From an uncultured Actinomycetes bacterium (GTDB lineage Bacteria; Actinomycetota; Actinomycetes; S36-B12; UBA10799): DNA of 64,000 nucleotides. The stretch covers positions 267,786 through 331,785 of the forward strand of contig CAMPEQ010000008.1 in the NCBI GenBank assembly GCA_946803585.1, read 5' to 3'. Below, piece after piece: positions 57,223-64,000 of this stretch. How positions within the stretch are numbered: position 1 is the first letter of the stretch; every line of letters starts with the position of its first letter. Both the position numbers and the translations under genes were made by a program. The notes under the pieces are model-generated. The model was not told the origin of the DNA, did not search any database, and saw nothing but the letters and a program-made list of their open reading frames with translations.

Positions 57223-57609
57223 CTACTTGACTGACACCTTGGCACCGGCAGCCTCGAGGGCTTCCTTTGCCTTGTCTGCAGCTTCTTTGTTGACCTTCTC
57301 GACAACGGCCTTCGGCGCGCTCTCGACAAGCTCCTTGGCCTCTCCGAGTCCCAGGCTGGTGAGCGCACGGACCTCTTTGATGACCTGGATCTTCTTGGCG
57401 CCGACCTCTTCGAGGACAACGTCGAACTCGTCTTGCTCGGCAGCAGCTTCTTCGCCGCCTCCGGCAGGAGCTCCGGCAGCCGCAACTGCGACTGGCGCAG
57501 CGGCGGTTACGTTGAAGACCTCTTCGAACTGGCTAACGAACTCCGAGAGCTCGATGAGCGTCATTTCTTTGAAAGCGTCGAGCAGTTCGTCTGTTGACAG
57601 CTTCGCCAT
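57223..57609 (-). CDS. rplL: 50S ribosomal protein L7/L12
   Basis: L7/L12 forms the flexible stalk that recruits translation GTPases. The 128-residue protein has the N-terminal dimerisation region ([20 protein letters not shown]) and an Ala/Gly hinge. The C-terminal signature is [20 protein letters not shown]. It follows rplJ by 91 nt. Confidence 0.98.
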   Translation of the reverse strand: MAKLSTDELLDAFKEMTLIELSEFVSQFEEVFNVTAAAPVAVAAAGAPAGGGEEAAAEQDEFDVVLEEVGAKKIQVIKEVRALTSLGLGEAKELVESAPKAVVEKVNKEAADKAKEALEAAGAKVSVK

Positions 57610-57700
57610 GATTGGCGTCCTTTCTTAATGCTCCGGACTTTGCTAAGTCTGATCCGTTGCGGTGGTTAGTGATATTGGTCTAGCTGGTCGTGCTGGTGTT

Positions 57701-58339
57701 CTAGCTCTCGTCGGCTGCTTCGGCTGATGCCTCTGCGGGTGCCTCATCGGTTGCTGGTGCTTCTGCCTCGGCGGTCGCTTCCTCGACAGCGGCCGGAGCC
57801 TCTGCTGCTGGGGTAGCGGGGCCTTCGGCCTCGACCTTGGCGCGCAAGGCGTCCACGGTGCGGGCTGCTTGGGATAGCGGCGCTGCGAACAGCGACACGG
57901 CCCCTTGTAGCGAAGCGTTCATTGCGCCAGCGAACTTGGCCAGCAGAACCTCGCGGGATTCCAGCTCAGCGAGCTTGGAAACATCGGCTGCAGAGATGGC
58001 ATTGCCATCCATGTAGCCGCCCTTGATGATCAACGCGGGGTTTTCCTTCGCGAAGGTCTTGAGGCCCTTTGCTGCGACGACAATGTCGCCCTCGACGAAC
58101 GCCAGTGCACTCGGACCAACGAGTAGATCGTCAATCCCCTCGATCCCAGCCTCTTTGGCTGCAATCTTGGTGAGAGTGTTCTTCACAACGGCATACGTTG
58201 AGCCTTCACCCAGGGAACGGCGAAGTTCCTTGAGCTGAGCAACGCTGAGTCCACGGTAATCAGTGAGCACCGTGGCCGATGATGACGTGAACCGATCGGC
58301 GAGCTCGGCGACTGTTGCCGCCTTATCTGGCCGCGCCAT
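57701..58339 (-). CDS. rplJ: 50S ribosomal protein L10
   Basis: L10 anchors the L7/L12 stalk. The 212-residue form starts at ATG 58339 ([20 protein letters not shown]) with GGAAGGAG upstream. It has the conserved [20 protein letters not shown] and [15 protein letters not shown] ~40-residue Ala/Glu tail follows the L12-binding helix. A leader attenuator precedes it. Confidence 0.97.
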   Translation of the reverse strand: MARPDKAATVAELADRFTSSSATVLTDYRGLSVAQLKELRRSLGEGSTYAVVKNTLTKIAAKEAGIEGIDDLLVGPSALAFVEGDIVVAAKGLKTFAKENPALIIKGGYMDGNAISAADVSKLAELESREVLLAKFAGAMNASLQGAVSLFAAPLSQAARTVDALRAKVEAEGPATPAAEAPAAVEEATAEAEAPATDEAPAEASAEAADES

Positions 58340-58678
58340 GGTTCTCCTTCCACTTACTGTTTTCCGGTCTGATGAAGGCAAACAAAAACCCGAAACGCAG
58401 GAGCGCTTCGGGTTGAATGGCAACCTCCGATTTCTCGGGCGGTCGTCGACTACCACTTGCTCACCTGCGCTGGCGTCCTTGTGGACCTTCGCTCTGGGTA
58501 GTTTCGCGCTTCTAGACGCTGACTAATCCAGAGACCGGCGGTCTTTGGTTCGTGGGAAAGCGTACACGCCCTGGTAGCCGCACCTAGTGGCGAGGCTAAC
58601 CAGAGTCGAGCGCGCGATCTCACGATTGTTCGGTTTCGTGCTTGCTGAACTTGCTGGTCGTGCGTCTTTGGGGTCTAA
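58340..58678. other. Non-coding region between rplA and rplJ (rplJ leader)
   Basis: This 339-base gap holds no supported gene. It contains the attenuator hairpin at 58379-58413 and probably a promoter for rplJ-rplL. The remainder is presumably the 5' leader where L10 or the L10-L12 complex could bind, as in other bacteria. Confidence 0.6.
58379..58413 (-). terminator. Attenuator hairpin in the rplJ leader
   Basis: On the minus strand, ACCCGAAGCG and its near-complement form an 11-bp stem with one G-T pair and a 4-nt loop, followed by TTTTTGTTT. This is a classic intrinsic terminator about 40 nt before rplJ. It probably reduces rplJL transcription, by analogy with L10-leader attenuation in other bacteria. 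Confidence 0.8.
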
Positions 58679-59383
58679 CTAGGAACCTGCGCCTACGCGA
58701 GTCACCGATGGATCAACCGGGATACCGGGGCCCATCGTGGTCGAGACGATCACCTTGCGAAGGTAGGTTCCCTTGGCGCTTGATGGCTTCAACCGCAGGA
58801 CCTCATCGAGGGCCGCAGCATAGTTCTCGATCAGCTTGTCGGCGTCGAATGAGGACTTGCCAATAACGAAGTTGAGGTTCGAGTGCTTATCGACGCGGAA
58901 CTCGATCTTTCCACCCTTGATGTCTTCGACAGCCTTAGCGACGTTCGGGGTAACCGTTCCGGTGCGGGGGTTCGGCATCAAACCACGGGGCCCGAGGACC
59001 TTACCGAGCTGACCAACCTTGCCCATCAGCTCGGGAGCCGCGACGACGGCGTCGAAGTCGATCCATCCACCCTTGACCTTGTCGATGAGCTCATCGGCGC
59101 CAACGTAGTCTGCGCCAGCCTCGGTCGCCGCATCTGCCTTGTCGCCGGTAGCAAAGACCAAAACGCGCTTGGTCTTTCCGGTGCCGTGGGGCAGGTTGAC
59201 GGTTCCGCGAACCATCTGATCGGACTTGCGTGGGTCAACGCCCAAGCGCATCGAAACCTCGACGGTGGAGTCGAACTTCGCTGGATTCGTGTCCTTGACC
59301 AGCGTCAGTGCCTCGGTCGGGTTGTAGAGCTCGTCCTCGCGGATCTTGCCGAGTGCGTCCTTGTATGCCTTACTGCGTGCCAT
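58679..59383 (-). CDS. rplA: 50S ribosomal protein L1
   Basis: L1 forms the mobile stalk at the E site and can repress its own operon. The 234-residue protein begins [14 protein letters not shown] (ATG 59383, AGGG 7 nt upstream). It has the signature [20 protein letters not shown] followed by [20 protein letters not shown]. Confidence 0.97.
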   Translation of the reverse strand: MARSKAYKDALGKIREDELYNPTEALTLVKDTNPAKFDSTVEVSMRLGVDPRKSDQMVRGTVNLPHGTGKTKRVLVFATGDKADAATEAGADYVGADELIDKVKGGWIDFDAVVAAPELMGKVGQLGKVLGPRGLMPNPRTGTVTPNVAKAVEDIKGGKIEFRVDKHSNLNFVIGKSSFDADKLIENYAAALDEVLRLKPSSAKGTYLRKVIVSTTMGPGIPVDPSVTRVGAGS

Positions 59384-59480
59384 GTGCTTTCCCTTCAACT
59401 AGCCAACCACGCGACTTGCGGGTTGGTTGTGGTGTGGACCGGGACGGCCCTCCCACATCATGCGTACTTTCGAGTTCGAA

Positions 59481-59909
59481 CTACTTAACTGTGATGCCCA
59501 TCGAGCGCGCCGTGCCTTCGATGATCTTCATCGCAGCATCGATGTCGTTAGCGTTGAGATCAACCTGCTTGGTCTCCGCAATCTCCTTGACCTGCGCCTT
59601 CGAAATCGAAGCAACCGTCTTCAACGGGTTGCCTGAGCCCTTGGGAACTCCAGCAGCCTTGAGAATGAGCTTGGCAGCTGGAGGCGTCTTGGTGATGAAT
59701 GAGAACGAGCGATCCTCGTAGACAGTGATCTCAACCGGAACGACCTGCCCACGTTGGCTCTCAGTCGCGGCGTTGTAGGCCTTGCAGAACTCCATGATGT
59801 TGACGCCGTGCTGACCTAGCGCGGGTCCAACTGGCGGGGCGGGGTTTGCCGCTCCGGCCTGGATCTGCAGCTTGATGAGGCCCGCGACCTTCTTCTTCTT
59901 TGGTGCCAT
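59481..59909 (-). CDS. rplK: 50S ribosomal protein L11
   Basis: L11 forms the GTPase-associated centre and is needed for stringent-response sensing by Rel. The 142-residue protein has [20 protein letters not shown] and [15 protein letters not shown], ending [11 protein letters not shown]. It lies between nusG and rplA. Confidence 0.98.
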   Translation of the reverse strand: MAPKKKKVAGLIKLQIQAGAANPAPPVGPALGQHGVNIMEFCKAYNAATESQRGQVVPVEITVYEDRSFSFITKTPPAAKLILKAAGVPKGSGNPLKTVASISKAQVKEIAETKQVDLNANDIDAAMKIIEGTARSMGITVK

Positions 59910-60019
59910 GACGTGCGTGTCCTGTCCTTAGTTCACTTACAAGTCGCGACCGGTTGGCCCGACTCCTTCGATAAGTCTGTGTTCATTAAGTATGTGCGAT
60001 GCGAAATATCGTCGTGCGA

Positions 60020-61063
60020 CTAGTTCTTCTGGATCTGGTTGAAGCCGAGTTCCACCGGAGTCTCGCGACCGAAAATCTCGACAAGGCCGGTGATCTTCTG
60101 AGCATCAACGTTGATTTCCGAAATTGTCGCATGCAAGGTGGCAAATGGTCCATCGATGACTGTCACAGAATCGCCGATTGAGACGTCAATCTCAGCTGCC
60201 GGTGCCTTCGCCGTCTCGGTGCCCTGCTCGCCTGTCGAGGTATCGACCGCTGGTGCTTCCGGCTCGGGCGCGAGGATCTTAACTACCTCGTCCTCAGTCA
60301 GTGGCGACGGCTCGTAGGCATTTCCGACGAATCCGGTGACACCAGGCGTGTGACGAACTGCGCCCCACGATTCGTCCGTTAGCTCCATGCAGACCAGCAC
60401 GTAACCGGGGAAGCGATTGCGAGTGACGACTTTACGCTGTCCCTGCTTAATCTCAACAACTTCTTCGGTTGGGACCTCGACCTGGAAGATGTAGTCCTCC
60501 ATACCGAGTGCCTTGGTGCGACCCTCGATGTTTGCGCGAACCTTGTTCTCGTATCCAGCGTAGGAGTGGATGACGTACCACTCACCGGGGGCGCTACGGA
60601 CTACCTCCCGGAACTCAGCTACTGGATCAACTGGTGCGTCCTCGAGGATCTCTTCTGCTTCAGCGACGACATCTTCTTCCGCTGCTTCCTCGGCCTCGAC
60701 AGCCTCGATGATCTCAACCGCGGCCTCTTCGATGGCTTCCTCGGCCGCGACGCCCTCAGCGACTACCTCGTCGACGACCTCTGCGAGTTCCTCTTCGATG
60801 ATTGCCTCGGCCACAACTGCGGAGGCCACCGCCGCCGCTGCTGTCTCGTCGTCTGGAGCATCTGCGAGTTCTTGGGCCAACTCCGCCTCAATGACGGCTT
60901 CGGCTGCCCCTGCCTCAGCGACCGCCTCGAGCACGGTTTCTTCCACAACCGCCTCGATGATCTCCTCGGCGATGACTACATCCTCGGCAACCTCCGCGAT
61001 GATTTCTGCTGTCTCATCGGAGTCGCCGGACTCGTTCGGCTCATTGGTGTTCTGGTCGGACAC
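60020..61063 (-). CDS. nusG: Transcription factor NusG with long acidic N-terminal extension
   Basis: NusG binds RNA polymerase and couples it to Rho or ribosomes. The NGN domain starts near residue 161 ([16 protein letters not shown]) and the KOW domain occupies about 295-347 ([20 protein letters not shown]). The first ~155 residues are almost only Ala, Glu, Val, Ile and Asp, giving 347 residues against 181 in E. coli. Streptomyces and relatives also have acidic extensions. A ~35-residue Pro/Ala/Glu insert joins NGN and KOW. The start is GTG at 61063 with GAGGA upstream. Confidence 0.96.
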   Translation of the reverse strand: MSDQNTNEPNESGDSDETAEIIAEVAEDVVIAEEIIEAVVEETVLEAVAEAGAAEAVIEAELAQELADAPDDETAAAAVASAVVAEAIIEEELAEVVDEVVAEGVAAEEAIEEAAVEIIEAVEAEEAAEEDVVAEAEEILEDAPVDPVAEFREVVRSAPGEWYVIHSYAGYENKVRANIEGRTKALGMEDYIFQVEVPTEEVVEIKQGQRKVVTRNRFPGYVLVCMELTDESWGAVRHTPGVTGFVGNAYEPSPLTEDEVVKILAPEPEAPAVDTSTGEQGTETAKAPAAEIDVSIGDSVTVIDGPFATLHATISEINVDAQKITGLVEIFGRETPVELGFNQIQKN

Positions 61064-61124
61064 GTTAGTCCTCGCTCATCAGTTTGTAGGTGGTTATTTG
61101 CCGGGCGGTCGGTGTCATCAGCGG

Positions 61125-61514
61125 CTACGACCTTCCGAATACGAAAAGTACGCCGCGGGTGAAGATGAAGTCCAGGACGCCGATGTACGCACCGACGATG
61201 AGCACGAACACGAGAACGATCCACGTGTAAGTGATCAGCTCCTTGCGGGTCGGCCAGATGACCTTGCGGAGTTCGGCGACGACTTGCCGAATGAATAACG
61301 CCAGCCGCGCAAACATCCCCTTGTACTCGCCGGCCTCTTTCTGACGCTGCTTCTCGGCCTTTTTTGCTTCTTTATCTTCCTTGAGTCTGGCCTTCTCGAG
61401 TTCGCGCTCTTCCTTGCGCTCAGCTCGGGCCAAGGCGCGCGGCGAGACGACTTCTTCTTCGTCTACGTCGGGCTCATTGTCCGGTTGTTTACCGGACTCG
61501 TCGCCGTCGCTCAC
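61125..61514 (-). CDS. secE: Protein translocase subunit SecE
   Basis: SecE clamps the two halves of SecY. The 129-residue protein has an acidic and basic cytosolic segment, the conserved amphipathic helix RQVVAELRKVIWPTRKELIT and one membrane helix. The start is GTG at 61514 (product MSDGDESGKQPDNEPD) with GGAGG 5 nt upstream. A longer reading would run back into the tRNA gene. Confidence 0.95.
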   Translation of the reverse strand: MSDGDESGKQPDNEPDVDEEEVVSPRALARAERKEERELEKARLKEDKEAKKAEKQRQKEAGEYKGMFARLALFIRQVVAELRKVIWPTRKELITYTWIVLVFVLIVGAYIGVLDFIFTRGVLFVFGRS

Positions 61515-61569
61515 GCATACCTCCACTCGTTCTCGCATCATCCGCACGACCGATTTGCTCGGCCGAGTC

Positions 61570-61645
61570 TGGCAGGGCAGGAGGGACTTGAACCCCCAAC
61601 CGACGGTTTTGGAGACCGTTACTCTACCAATTGAGCTACTGCCCT
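61570..61645 (-). tRNA. trnW: tRNA-Trp (anticodon CCA)
   Basis: The minus strand folds into a full cloverleaf. The acceptor stem is AGGGCAG paired with CTGCCCT, the D-arm contains GCTCAATTGGTAGAG, and the anticodon loop is CTCCAAA (anticodon CCA). The T-loop is GTTCAAGTC. The discriminator is G and the 3' CCA is encoded at 61570-61572. A tRNA-Trp just before secE-nusG is typical of Gram-positive bacteria. Confidence 0.97.
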
Positions 61646-61893
61646 TTGGGGACAAAATCTAGAACGAGCAGGCACGGCTTCGCCGGCGAAAACAGGCTTT
61701 CCTGCCCCGCCGGTAGATGTTGCTGTAAAGCCATACGAACATCGAGCTAGGTGAGATGCCACCAATAGAACGGTCAGTCTACGACAAAGGCCCCAGTGAG
61801 GTACGCCTGCGGGTGGGCCAGTAGCCAAACATTCTCGCCACTCGGTTTTGATTTGGGGGTTTATCCGGTCGAAAAGTACGGAATGATGGGTCC

Positions 61894-63099
61894 ATGAGCT
61901 TCCCGCGGATCTCCGCTCGCATCGGATCAATCAGTGAATCAGCGACCCTGGCAGTCGATGCCAAGGCCAAGGCCCTCAAGGCAGCCGGTCGCCCTGTCAT
62001 CGGATTCGGTGCAGGCGAACCTGACTTCCCTACGCCGGACTACATCGTCGAGGCAGCTGCAGCGGCCTGCCACGAGCCCAAGTGGCATCGATATACCCCC
62101 GCCGGTGGTTTGCCGATCCTGAAGGAAGCGATCGCGACAAAGACCCTGCGCGATTCCAGCTATGAGGTCGCCCCAAACCAAGTACTAGTTACCAACGGCG
62201 GCAAGCAAGCGCTCTACAACGCCTTCGCAACTCTGCTGGATCCAGGCGACGAGGTTCTTCTACCTGCGCCGTACTGGACCACCTACCCAGAATCGATTCG
62301 CCTAGCCGGCGGAGTTCCGGTCATTGTTGAGACCGACGAGTCCACCGGCTATCTAGCAACCATCGAGCAACTCGAGGCAGCGCGCACCGACCGAACCAAG
62401 ATGCTCGTCTTTGTCTCACCATCGAACCCAACTGGCGCGGTGTATCCACCTGAGCAGGTAAAGGCGATCGGCGAATGGGCTGATTCGCACGGAATGTGGG
62501 TTGTCACCGACGAGATCTACGAGCACCTTGTCTATGGCGGCACCGAGTTCAGCTCGATGCCCGCACTCGTGCCATCACTTGCCGACCGTTGTGTCGTCGT
62601 CAACGGCGTAGCCAAGACCTACGCGATGACGGGCTGGCGAGTGGGTTGGATGCTTGGACCAGCCGATGTAGTGAAAGCCGCAACGAACTTGCAGTCCCAC
62701 GCGACCTCCAATGTGGCGAACGTGTCGCAAATTGCTGCCCTTGCCGCCGTCAGTGGAGACCTCACCGCAGTAGACGAGATGCGGCTGGCATTCGATCGAC
62801 GCCGACTGCGGATCGTGGAGATGCTCAATGCGATCGAGGGAGTCCACTGTCCTGAACCGCACGGCGCTTTCTATGCCTATCCGAGTGTCAAGCAACTACT
62901 CGGAAAGCAACTACGTGGTCGCACCCTTGAGTCCTCCGTAGATCTAGCTGCGGCTCTACTCGATGAGGCTGAGGTTGCGGTCGTGCCGGGCGAGGCGTTC
63001 GGAACCAACGGTTACCTACGACTCTCCTACGCTCTGAGCGACGATGACCTTGAGACCGGCGTCGGGCGAATCGCGGCGCTCCTGTCCGAGGTTCAATAG
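61894..63099 (+). CDS. Pyridoxal-phosphate aspartate aminotransferase
   Basis: The 401-residue class I/II aminotransferase has the PLP lysine K241 in [15 protein letters not shown]. It also has N178 in PSNPTGAV, D206 in DEIYEHL, and the substrate Arg in YLRLSYA. The family converts aspartate and 2-oxoglutarate to oxaloacetate and glutamate; some members also use prephenate. The start is ATG at 61894. It stands alone on the plus strand between tRNA-Trp and murB. Confidence 0.93.
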   Translation: MSFPRISARIGSISESATLAVDAKAKALKAAGRPVIGFGAGEPDFPTPDYIVEAAAAACHEPKWHRYTPAGGLPILKEAIATKTLRDSSYEVAPNQVLVTNGGKQALYNAFATLLDPGDEVLLPAPYWTTYPESIRLAGGVPVIVETDESTGYLATIEQLEAARTDRTKMLVFVSPSNPTGAVYPPEQVKAIGEWADSHGMWVVTDEIYEHLVYGGTEFSSMPALVPSLADRCVVVNGVAKTYAMTGWRVGWMLGPADVVKAATNLQSHATSNVANVSQIAALAAVSGDLTAVDEMRLAFDRRRLRIVEMLNAIEGVHCPEPHGAFYAYPSVKQLLGKQLRGRTLESSVDLAAALLDEAEVAVVPGEAFGTNGYLRLSYALSDDDLETGVGRIAALLSEVQ

Positions 63100-63118
63100 C
63101 CCGACAGTGAGCCCACCG

Positions 63119-63152
63119 GTTAGCCCACCGAGCTACTGCCTTGGTGGCTAAC
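63119..63152. terminator. Hairpin downstream of the aminotransferase
   Basis: GTTAGCCCACC pairs with GGTGGCTAAC with one bulged C, 20 nt past the aminotransferase stop. There is no clear T-tract. It overlaps a region rich in alternative stems. Confidence 0.45.
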
Positions 63153-63162
63153 CCAACAGCAA

Positions 63163-63209
63163 CAGGTTGGTGGGAAATCGTCGCGAGGCGACCAGAATCC
63201 ACCAACCTG
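63163..63209. terminator. Bidirectional terminator between the aminotransferase and murB
   Basis: Perfect 11-nt arms (CAGGTTGGTGG at 63163-63173 and its complement at 63199-63209) enclose a loop with an inner GTCGC/GCGAC stem. It lies between two convergent genes and can end both transcripts. Confidence 0.7.
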
Positions 63210-63238
63210 GCACCTATCTGGGACGTCGCGCGAAGGCG

Positions 63239-64000
63239 CTAGTCCAGAGCGCAGTTGATGAGGCGTGGCTCGGGCTCTAACTCCAGACCGAAGCGGTCCA
63301 GTACACCGTGACGAATGGACGATGCGAGCTCCACGATATCCACCGCCCGCGCGTTGCCACGATTCGTCAGCGCCAACGTGTGCTTGGTGGATGTGCTGGC
63401 GCGAGCGTCCGGCCGGACCTGATATCCCTTCGGAAATCCCGCGTTGTCGATCAGCCACGCCGCGCTCAGTTTGACTTTGCCATCGGCCGTTGGCCACCGC
63501 GGAGCATCGGTTGGGATGGCTGCCGCTGCGGATTCCGTAACGATTGGATTCGTGAAGAAGGAACCTACGCTCCACGTGTCATAGTCGTCGATATCAACCA
63601 CCATGCCCTTACTACGCCGGACCGCTAGCACGCCACGGCGGACATCCTCTAGCGCAGCACAGTCCCCTGGCCCAATCCGCAATTGCTTGGCTAGGTCGGC
63701 GTACTCGATGGGCACCGAGGTGGCGCGCCGCTCAAGGCGCAGAGTTACCCGGAGAATGAGCCAGCGGTCCAACGCGCGCTTGAAGATAGAGGTTCGGTAG
63801 CCGAACTCGCAGTCATCGGCGGAAAACTTGCGGCGCTTGTTCTCGAGTCGGTCGTATACCTCTACCGACTCGATACTCTGGGCGACTTCGTTCCCGTACG
63901 CCCCGACATTTTGGATCGGTGTCGCACCGACCGAGCCAGGAATCCCGGACAAGGTCTCGACTCCGGAATAAGAATCCACTGCCATTTGCGCGACGAGGCG
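63239..64000 (-). CDS. murB: UDP-N-acetylmuramate dehydrogenase MurB, N-terminus cut by window edge
   Basis: MurB reduces UDP-GlcNAc-enolpyruvate to UDP-MurNAc in peptidoglycan synthesis. The visible ~253 residues include the FAD region GIPGSVGATPIQNVGAYGNE. The proton-donor Ser lies in VGSFFTNPIV and the late Glu in LELEPEPRLI. The reading frame stays open to the window edge, so about 90-100 N-terminal residues with the first FAD motif lie outside. ATG 63985 is internal, not the true start. Confidence 0.94.
   Translation of the reverse strand, partial: RLVAQMAVDSYSGVETLSGIPGSVGATPIQNVGAYGNEVAQSIESVEVYDRLENKRRKFSADDCEFGYRTSIFKRALDRWLILRVTLRLERRATSVPIEYADLAKQLRIGPGDCAALEDVRRGVLAVRRSKGMVVDIDDYDTWSVGSFFTNPIVTESAAAAIPTDAPRWPTADGKVKLSAAWLIDNAGFPKGYQVRPDARASTSTKHTLALTNRGNARAVDIVELASSIRHGVLDRFGLELEPEPRLINCALD

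Noticed and set aside
58340-58456. Upstream extension of rplJ by 39 residues
   Set aside because: The region is the leader with an attenuator hairpin, and L10 proteins begin at the MARPDKAA position.
61515-61655. Extension of secE into the tRNA-Trp gene
   Set aside because: It would translate through the tRNA, and a GTG with GGAGG at 61514 gives a normal SecE.

Overview
The window is a stretch of chromosome from an actinobacterium (Actinomycetota, class Actinomycetia). The signs are the RpoB, RpoC and EF-Tu sequences, a zinc-ribbon S14 of the short type, a NusG with a long acidic N-terminal extension, a DUF222/HNH (13E12-type) gene with a GAAC-N4-GTTC LexA box, many GTG starts and a moderately high GC content. 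I cannot name the genus. The narGHJI, narK and molybdenum-cofactor genes point to a facultative anaerobe that can respire nitrate to nitrite. No nitrite reductase is visible here.

Right-hand block (about 47.6-64 kb, mostly minus strand). Reading leftward this holds a partial murB, then tRNA-Trp(CCA), secE, nusG, rplK, rplA, an rplJ leader with a classic attenuator hairpin, rplJ, rplL and a strong terminator. A LexA-boxed DUF222/HNH nuclease gene follows, then rpoB and rpoC. A plus-strand aminotransferase lies between murB and tRNA-Trp. The HNH gene splits the usual rplL-rpoB neighbourhood.

Central island (about 23.3-47.5 kb). Some 24 kb of anaerobic metabolism sits between rpoC and rpsL, which are close neighbours in many actinobacteria. 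Its parts are:
- a nitrate reductase operon, regulator-narG-narH-narJ-narI-DUF6457 (minus);
- a divergent operon of DUF2249, YwiC-like, moaA and moaD (plus);
- a molybdate operon, mop regulator-modA-modB-modC-mog-moaE (minus);
- a second regulator paralogue (minus), divergent from two overlapping nitrate/nitrite carriers narK1-narK2 (plus);
- a radical SAM/SPASM protein coupled to a type II sulfide:quinone oxidoreductase (minus);
- moaC (minus), divergent from an orphan modA2 (plus);
- moeA (minus), divergent from a mobA-like gene (plus);
- a small DUF4190-type membrane protein (minus) at the left edge.
The genes form a chain: molybdate uptake, cofactor synthesis and insertion, nitrate import, quinol:nitrate reduction, and a possible sulfide electron input to the same quinone pool. 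Both regulators are winged-helix proteins with the same three-Cys/one-His constellation, which suggests Fe-S based redox or gas sensing.

Left-hand block (0.3-22.9 kb, minus strand). This is a continuous str-S10-spc-alpha series: rpsL, rpsG, fusA, tuf, rpsJ, rplC, rplD, rplW, rplB, rpsS, rplV, rpsC, rplP, rpmC, rpsQ, rplN, rplX, rplE, rpsN (zinc type), rpsH, rplF, rplR, rpsE, rpmD, rplO, secY, adk, map, a secreted Gly/Glu-rich protein of unknown function, infA, rpmJ, rpsM, rpsK, rpsD, rpoA, rplQ and truA.

I saw no insertion sequence, CRISPR array, rRNA or replication origin. The least explained items are the regulatory sites in the island (a 20-bp palindrome between moaC and modA2, and inverted TGTGATAAA elements at narK1), the SQR/radical SAM pair, the SOS-controlled HNH gene and the unknown secreted protein.
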